Shown in pieces: positions 60,379 to 64,000 of a DNA stretch of 64,000 nt; position 1 is the first letter of the stretch; every line of letters starts with the position of its first letter. A program made the position numbers and the translations under genes. Under the pieces are notes generated by a model that worked only from the letters and a program-made list of their open reading frames with translations, was not told the origin of the DNA and ran no database searches. The stretch comes from Paenibacillus ehimensis NBRC 15659 (GTDB lineage Bacteria; Bacillota; Bacilli; Paenibacillales; NBRC-103111): the NCBI RefSeq assembly GCF_004000785.1, contig NZ_BILX01000002.1:1-64000 (forward strand). Direction: 5' to 3'.

Positions 60379-61260
60379 TCAGCTAAGCTCAATCGTATAA
60401 TAATCGTTCGCGTTCAGCGCCCGGAAGCCGCACGATTCGTACAGCCGGAGCGCCCGGGGATTATCCGCCGCAACCTCCAGCTCGAAGCGGACTATCCCGC
60501 CTTCCCGGTATACGCGCTCCATCGCCCGGACCAAAATTTCCCGCCCGCACCCGCGTCCCCGGTACTCCGTTAATAAGCAAAAACCGAAAATAAAGGCGAT
60601 GCCTTCATCCACACGTACAGCCAGCTTGCCGATCGGCTTGCCGCCCAGCTCCGCGACATACGTGATCTCCTTCTTGTCTGCTACGGTATTCTCCGCGAAT
60701 ACTCTGGCATCCTCATACGACATATCGAACCCCTGCCGGTTAAGCTCTGTCAGCACTTCGATATCGTCCTCCACCGCCAATCGGAGCTCCAGAGCTTCCG
60801 CTTGCAACGTATCCGGAACTTGCGGCGGTTGTCCGTCCTGCACCCGCATCTCCATCCAATGCTCGGAGAACGAATAGACCGCTCCCCTGGCCTCCAGGAA
60901 CGCTTTACCCGAAGCCGAACGCTCCTGGCATATAAAGATCAGCTTCGGAATCCCGCGGCGTCTGCATTCATCGGTCGCCGCATCGGCCAGTCTCGTGAAC
61001 ACGCCCTTCCGCCGATGCTGTGGATGCACCATGCCGCTGATCTCCACTTCCGTCAATCGGAAGGAGTAGATCGCCAGAAAGCCGATAAGCTCTTCCCCTT
61101 CATACATCAAAAAGTCGTTTGTCACACCGGCCGGCCGTTCGGAAAGCATTTCCCAATTCAGCTTGAGCGTAATGCCGTCCTCCGCGTTGCATCGGTCTGC
61201 GAGTGCACGAATGTCGCGTAATTCTTGCTCCGAGAGCCCTTGTTTCTCCATCAATTTCAA
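60379..61260 (-). CDS. Protein with two GNAT acetyltransferase domains
   Basis: About 293 residues, two GNAT folds in tandem. In the first the acetyl-CoA loop is VHPQHRRKGVFTRLADAATD (~85-105). In the second it is LTEYRGRGCGREILVRAM (~235-255), followed by AADNPRALRLYESCGF. The second loop fits the Q/R-x-x-G-x-G/A rule well, the first slightly less. Mycothiol synthase and aminoglycoside Eis-type enzymes use tandem GNATs, but the substrate here is unknown. The frame is open from 61275; a TTG at 61260 has GGAGG 8 nt upstream and is preferred. Single-gene unit. Confidence 0.85.
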   Translation of the reverse strand: MKLMEKQGLSEQELRDIRALADRCNAEDGITLKLNWEMLSERPAGVTNDFLMYEGEELIGFLAIYSFRLTEVEISGMVHPQHRRKGVFTRLADAATDECRRRGIPKLIFICQERSASGKAFLEARGAVYSFSEHWMEMRVQDGQPPQVPDTLQAEALELRLAVEDDIEVLTELNRQGFDMSYEDARVFAENTVADKKEITYVAELGGKPIGKLAVRVDEGIAFIFGFCLLTEYRGRGCGREILVRAMERVYREGGIVRFELEVAADNPRALRLYESCGFRALNANDYYTIELS

Positions 61261-61375
61261 TCCGCCATCCTCCACTTCGCTACATATTATTTTAAGTATA
61301 CAGGGATGAAGAAGGTACCGGCGGATAATGATTGGTTTACAATCGTTTTTTCCTGCAGCATCCGGCCCGCATGCG

Positions 61376-62362
61376 TTACAGCAGCAGCTCCAGCCACTCG
61401 TCCTTGGTCACCTGTCCGAAGTAATGCTGCAGATTCACATCGTCCAGCACCGCGACCAACGCAGCCGTATCGTAACGGACGCCTTGCAGCTTGGCGGCAA
61501 ACTCCGCTGCATCCCCTTGGCCGAAGAAATCTCCATATACGGCAGCCTCGCGGATCACCCCCGCTTCCACATACAGCCGGACGTCGAACGTGCCGGCAGA
61601 CAGGCGCTTCACGCGGTGAACGTTGAACGCCGGGGAACGGCCGTAGTTCCAATCCCAGCTCCGGTACCGTTCGTCCGCAAGCTGCCGCACCGCATCCCAA
61701 TCGGCCGGGCTCAGCTCATACCGCTGAACCTCCGACCCTTCAAAGATCGAGTCCAGCAGATGCTGTCTGAACGCCTCAATCGTCATCGGCCCGCTCAAAA
61801 ACTCCGTAATGTTCGCCACCCGACTGCGGACCGACTTCACGCCCTTCGACTTGAACTTCTCCGGATTGACGTTCAGCGCGGACGCGACATGGTCCATCTG
61901 CGAATCGAACAGCAGCGTGCCGTGGGTAAACATCCGCCCTTTCGTGGCAAACTGCGCATTGCCCGATATTTTCCGCTCCCCGACTTGAATGTCGTTGCGC
62001 CCCGTCAGCTCCGCCTCGACGCCAAGCCGGTGCAGCGCCCGGATCACCGGCTCGGTAAACTTGCGGTAGTTGTGGAAGGACTTGCCGTCATCCTTCGTAA
62101 TGAAGCTGAAATTCAGGTTCCCGAGATCGTGGTATACCGCCCCGCCGCCGGACAGACGCCGCACGACATGAATGCCGCGGGATTCGACATATTCCCGGTT
62201 AATCTCCTCCGCCGTATTCTGGTTTTTCCCGATAATAATCGACGGCTCGTTGATATAAAACAATAAATAATCATGGTCCGCCGGAAGCTGCTTCAGGGCG
62301 TATTCCTCCAGCGCCAGGTTTAATGCGGGATCGGTAATGCCGTTATTGTCAATGAAAAGCAT
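61376..62362 (-). CDS. lplJ: Lipoate-protein ligase LplJ
   Basis: Uses ATP to activate lipoate and attaches it to lipoyl domains of dehydrogenase complexes and GcvH. The 328-residue length matches B. subtilis LplJ (331). Visible: [52 protein letters not shown] (the RR-x-S/T-GGG ligand loop), [17 protein letters not shown] with the catalytic Lys, and a C-terminal accessory domain. Single gene. Confidence 0.95.
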   Translation of the reverse strand: MLFIDNNGITDPALNLALEEYALKQLPADHDYLLFYINEPSIIIGKNQNTAEEINREYVESRGIHVVRRLSGGGAVYHDLGNLNFSFITKDDGKSFHNYRKFTEPVIRALHRLGVEAELTGRNDIQVGERKISGNAQFATKGRMFTHGTLLFDSQMDHVASALNVNPEKFKSKGVKSVRSRVANITEFLSGPMTIEAFRQHLLDSIFEGSEVQRYELSPADWDAVRQLADERYRSWDWNYGRSPAFNVHRVKRLSAGTFDVRLYVEAGVIREAAVYGDFFGQGDAAEFAAKLQGVRYDTAALVAVLDDVNLQHYFGQVTKDEWLELLL

Positions 62363-62590
62363 GGGCTTCTCCCCCTTCTCCTGTTCGAACGGACAGCTCC
62401 CCGTTCCATCTCTATTATAGCAAGGGCCGCGGCCGGGATCGAGCGCCTTGACCGCCGCGGCCCGTGCATGAAAAAGAACGCGCAGGAAAACCTAGATCAG
62501 ACGTCCCTCAATATACAGGGACCGAAGCTTGTTGAAGTCCGGGGTTCCCCGGCCGACAAGCTCAAGCATTCTTCCAAAGGAGCTCGCCAG

Positions 62591-62941
62591 ATGAACAAAC
62601 CATTCGTATGCGCCGCACTTCTTCTTGCCGTTTCGCTGTCCGCTTGCGGTCAGCCCGCCAAAACGCCGCCTGCGGACCAAGGAGCCGCAACTCCCGCCCC
62701 GGGAGGCGGAACCGCTACCGTGGATGCGCAAGCGATTTATAAGCAAAATTGCCTCAGCTGTCACGGCGCCAATTTTGAAGGCGGGGTGGGTCCTAACTTG
62801 ACGAAGGTAGGCGGCAAGTACTCCAAGGACCAGATCGCAGCGATCGTCGCCAACGGCAGAGGGGCAATGCCCGGCTTCAAAGGCCGGCTGTCCGATACCG
62901 ATACCGGCGCCCTCAGCGATTGGCTCGCCGCCCAGAAATAA
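62591..62941 (+). CDS. cccB: c551-type cytochrome c lipoprotein (CccB-like)
   Basis: A 116-residue membrane-anchored cytochrome c. Lipobox with acylated Cys19 (SLSAC), a Pro/Ala/Gly-rich tether (~22-43), then the heme domain with C54-L-S-C57-H58 and the axial Met93 in GRGAMPGF. It carries electrons outside the membrane to a terminal oxidase, and size and layout match Bacillus CccB. AAAGGAG precedes the ATG at 62591; an upstream extension of the frame to 62468 lacks these features. The identity as CccB rather than another small lipoprotein cytochrome is probable. Confidence 0.85.
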   Translation: MNKPFVCAALLLAVSLSACGQPAKTPPADQGAATPAPGGGTATVDAQAIYKQNCLSCHGANFEGGVGPNLTKVGGKYSKDQIAAIVANGRGAMPGFKGRLSDTDTGALSDWLAAQK

Positions 62942-62977
62942 GGGCTCCCGCTGCGGAACGGTAACCCGTGCCGCTCG

Positions 62978-63034
62978 AAATCCCCTGAACCGCACGTTGT
63001 GAACGATGCTGCGGCTTTTCAGGGGATTTTTATG
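62978..63034 (+). terminator. Terminator of the cytochrome c gene
   Basis: AAATCCCCTGAA/TTCAGGGGATTT stem with an inner CCGCA/TGCGG stem and TTTTT, 37 nt after the stop. Confidence 0.9.
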
Positions 63035-63103
63035 TAAAATCGTTCCATTCCTTTTCTTGGGCGTTTCTGCTATTCTGTTATTCGATCGGGCTTCCGGCCC
63101 ATC

Positions 63104-63143
63104 CGCGGTTCGAGACCATCCCGCGTTATCAAAACTAAGGGGG
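63104..63143 (+). promoter_or_regulatory. preQ1 class I riboswitch
   Basis: Stem CGCGG/CCGCG (63104-63108 with 63121-63125) around loop TTCGAGACCATC, then an A-rich tail AAAACTAAGG that can form the H-type pseudoknot. The tail includes the Shine-Dalgarno AAGGGGG (63137-63143), so preQ1 binding should block translation. The downstream gene is a queuosine-precursor transporter, the expected regulon member. Confidence 0.85.
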
Positions 63144-63151
63144 AAACGTAA

Positions 63152-63838
63152 GTGTTTAATTTGGCTTGGGGAATGTTGTTTGTTGTCGTGAATTTTGCTT
63201 TGTTTCTGCTTTGCTATCGTTTTTTCGGGAAGAAAGGACTGTACGCCTGGATCGGCTTCGCCACCGTGCTGGCCAACATCCAAGTCGTCAAAACGATCGA
63301 ACTGCTCGGCATCGTGATGACGCTCGGCAACACCGTCTACACGTCGATCTACATGTCGACGGACCTGCTTAACGAGAAATATGGGACGAAGGAAGCCAAG
63401 CAGGCGGTATGGTTTGGCTTTTTCAGCTTGGTCGCTTCGACGGTGATCATGCAGATGGCGCTCGTGTTCACGCCGCAGGAAAGCGACATCGCGCAGAGCT
63501 CGCTGGAGACGATATTTGGCTTGATGCCGCGACTGGCCGCGGGCAGTCTGTGCGCCTATTTTATCAGCCAGTTCCTCGACGTGCGGGTGTACAGCTACCT
63601 GAAGAAACGGTTTCCCGTGTACAACCAGTTCTGGATCCGGACGAACGGCAGCACGGGACTCAGCCAGCTCGTGGACTCGCTGGTCTTCTGCACCATCGCT
63701 TTCGCCGGAGTGTATACGCTGGACGTCTGGCTGCAAATTTTGCTGACAACCTACTTATTCAAATTCGTCATCTCCGTCGCTTCGACGCCGGTGCTCTATA
63801 TCGCCCGCAGCTTCCGCATCAAGGAAGACGAGGCTTGA
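63152..63838 (+). CDS. Queuosine-precursor transporter (VUT/YhhQ family)
   Basis: A 228-residue membrane protein with about six helices. Family features: GLYAWIGFATVLANIQVVK, GNTVYTSIYMSTDLLNEKYG (the hallmark D-x-x-N/E-x-x-YG), FISQFLDVRVYSYLKKR, IRTNGSTGLSQLVDSLVFC. YhhQ/YpdP proteins bring preQ0, preQ1 or queuine into the cell for tRNA modification. GTG start behind the riboswitch-controlled AAGGGGG. The preQ1-I aptamer in its leader independently supports the role. Confidence 0.93.
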   Translation: MFNLAWGMLFVVVNFALFLLCYRFFGKKGLYAWIGFATVLANIQVVKTIELLGIVMTLGNTVYTSIYMSTDLLNEKYGTKEAKQAVWFGFFSLVASTVIMQMALVFTPQESDIAQSSLETIFGLMPRLAAGSLCAYFISQFLDVRVYSYLKKRFPVYNQFWIRTNGSTGLSQLVDSLVFCTIAFAGVYTLDVWLQILLTTYLFKFVISVASTPVLYIARSFRIKEDEA

Positions 63839-63850
63839 GTTAGATGTAAA

Positions 63851-63887
63851 AAGGCGCTTCCGTTCGTATATTGAGCGGGAGCGCCTC
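63851..63887 (+). terminator. Terminator after the queuosine transporter
   Basis: AGGCGCT/GAGCGCC-type stem with TCCG/CGGG pairing inside, about 12 nt after the stop. It has AAAAA on the left and a weak T tract on the right, so it may serve either strand. Nothing else is seen to the window end. Confidence 0.6.
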
Positions 63888-64000
63888 TGTCGTTTAAGGG
63901 GCCATGCTGCGTCCTTCGTCCGTATTGTTACCAATGCGAAGATATGGTATGAGTTTCATATGCGATAGCGTTTATATCGCGCATGGAGGCAATGCATCCA

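Noticed and set aside
1-64000. CRISPR arrays, tRNA or rRNA genes, intact insertion sequences, prophage genes
   Set aside because: No regularly spaced repeats, no cloverleaf-type or rRNA-like sequence, and no transposase, integrase or phage structural gene were seen in any frame.

Overview
The window looks like chromosomal DNA of a spore-forming, Gram-positive Bacillota, most likely Paenibacillus or a close relative. Supporting points are: proteins closest in type to Bacillus subtilis (frlBONMD/frlR, katA, perR, yfkO, pdaA, lplJ, ythA/B-type cytochrome bd, aadK); Spo0E-type phosphatases and the cortex enzyme PdaA; an SLH-anchored surface protein; TPP and preQ1 riboswitches; GGAGG-type ribosome binding sites; and hairpin-plus-T terminators. 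Most of it is moderately GC-rich. The block at about 10.3-19.5 kb is visibly AT-richer and full of duplicated and decayed genes.

Layout. 0-10 kb: a secreted RCC1-repeat protein; thiD-thiM behind two consecutive TPP riboswitch-terminator units; a heterodimeric ABC exporter; a decayed SDR gene; a VOC protein divergent from a WYL regulator around a perfect operator palindrome; and an aadK-like aminoglycoside adenylyltransferase. 10.3-19.5 kb (accessory island): two full RRNPP (HTH+TPR) regulators and the stub of a third. The second overlaps a 40-residue pre-pro-peptide gene. The block also has one intact and one truncated Spo0E-like phosphatase, both downstream of TTTGTCGAA (Spo0A-box-like) motifs, a cupin, a decayed Nudix gene, a HEAT-repeat protein, an AraC/GyrI-like regulator and a RidA-like protein. 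19.5-23.3 kb: a very GC-rich GNAT gene that looks imported, a GNAT relic, a MerR regulator fused to ankyrin repeats, and small membrane ORFs.

23.3-30 kb: a purine-salvage operon (solute-binding lipoprotein, nucleoside hydrolase, two permeases, ATPase, adenine deaminase). 30-38.4 kb: a DUF2294-like protein, PdaA, and a complete frlBONMD Amadori-product operon with divergent frlR. 38.7-46.2 kb: oxidative-stress genes (katA, an OmpR-like regulator, perR, with matching PerR-like boxes), a SUKH protein, a two-component system whose kinase carries a 1-nt frameshift, and yfkO. 46.3-56.2 kb: a YugO-like potassium channel and two giant secreted paralogues, one ending in cohesin plus dockerin, the other carrying an SGNH hydrolase and three SLH domains. 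56.4-63.8 kb: a Bcr/CflA efflux pump, cydAB, a double GNAT, lplJ, a c551-type cytochrome lipoprotein, and a queuosine-precursor transporter behind a preQ1-I riboswitch.

The two parts most likely to hold something new are the peptide-quorum-sensing/Spo0E island and the cohesin-dockerin/SLH surface pair, which shares an upstream inverted repeat. Limits: no database search was possible. Family names rest on recognised motifs and domain order, and all regulatory sites are predictions.
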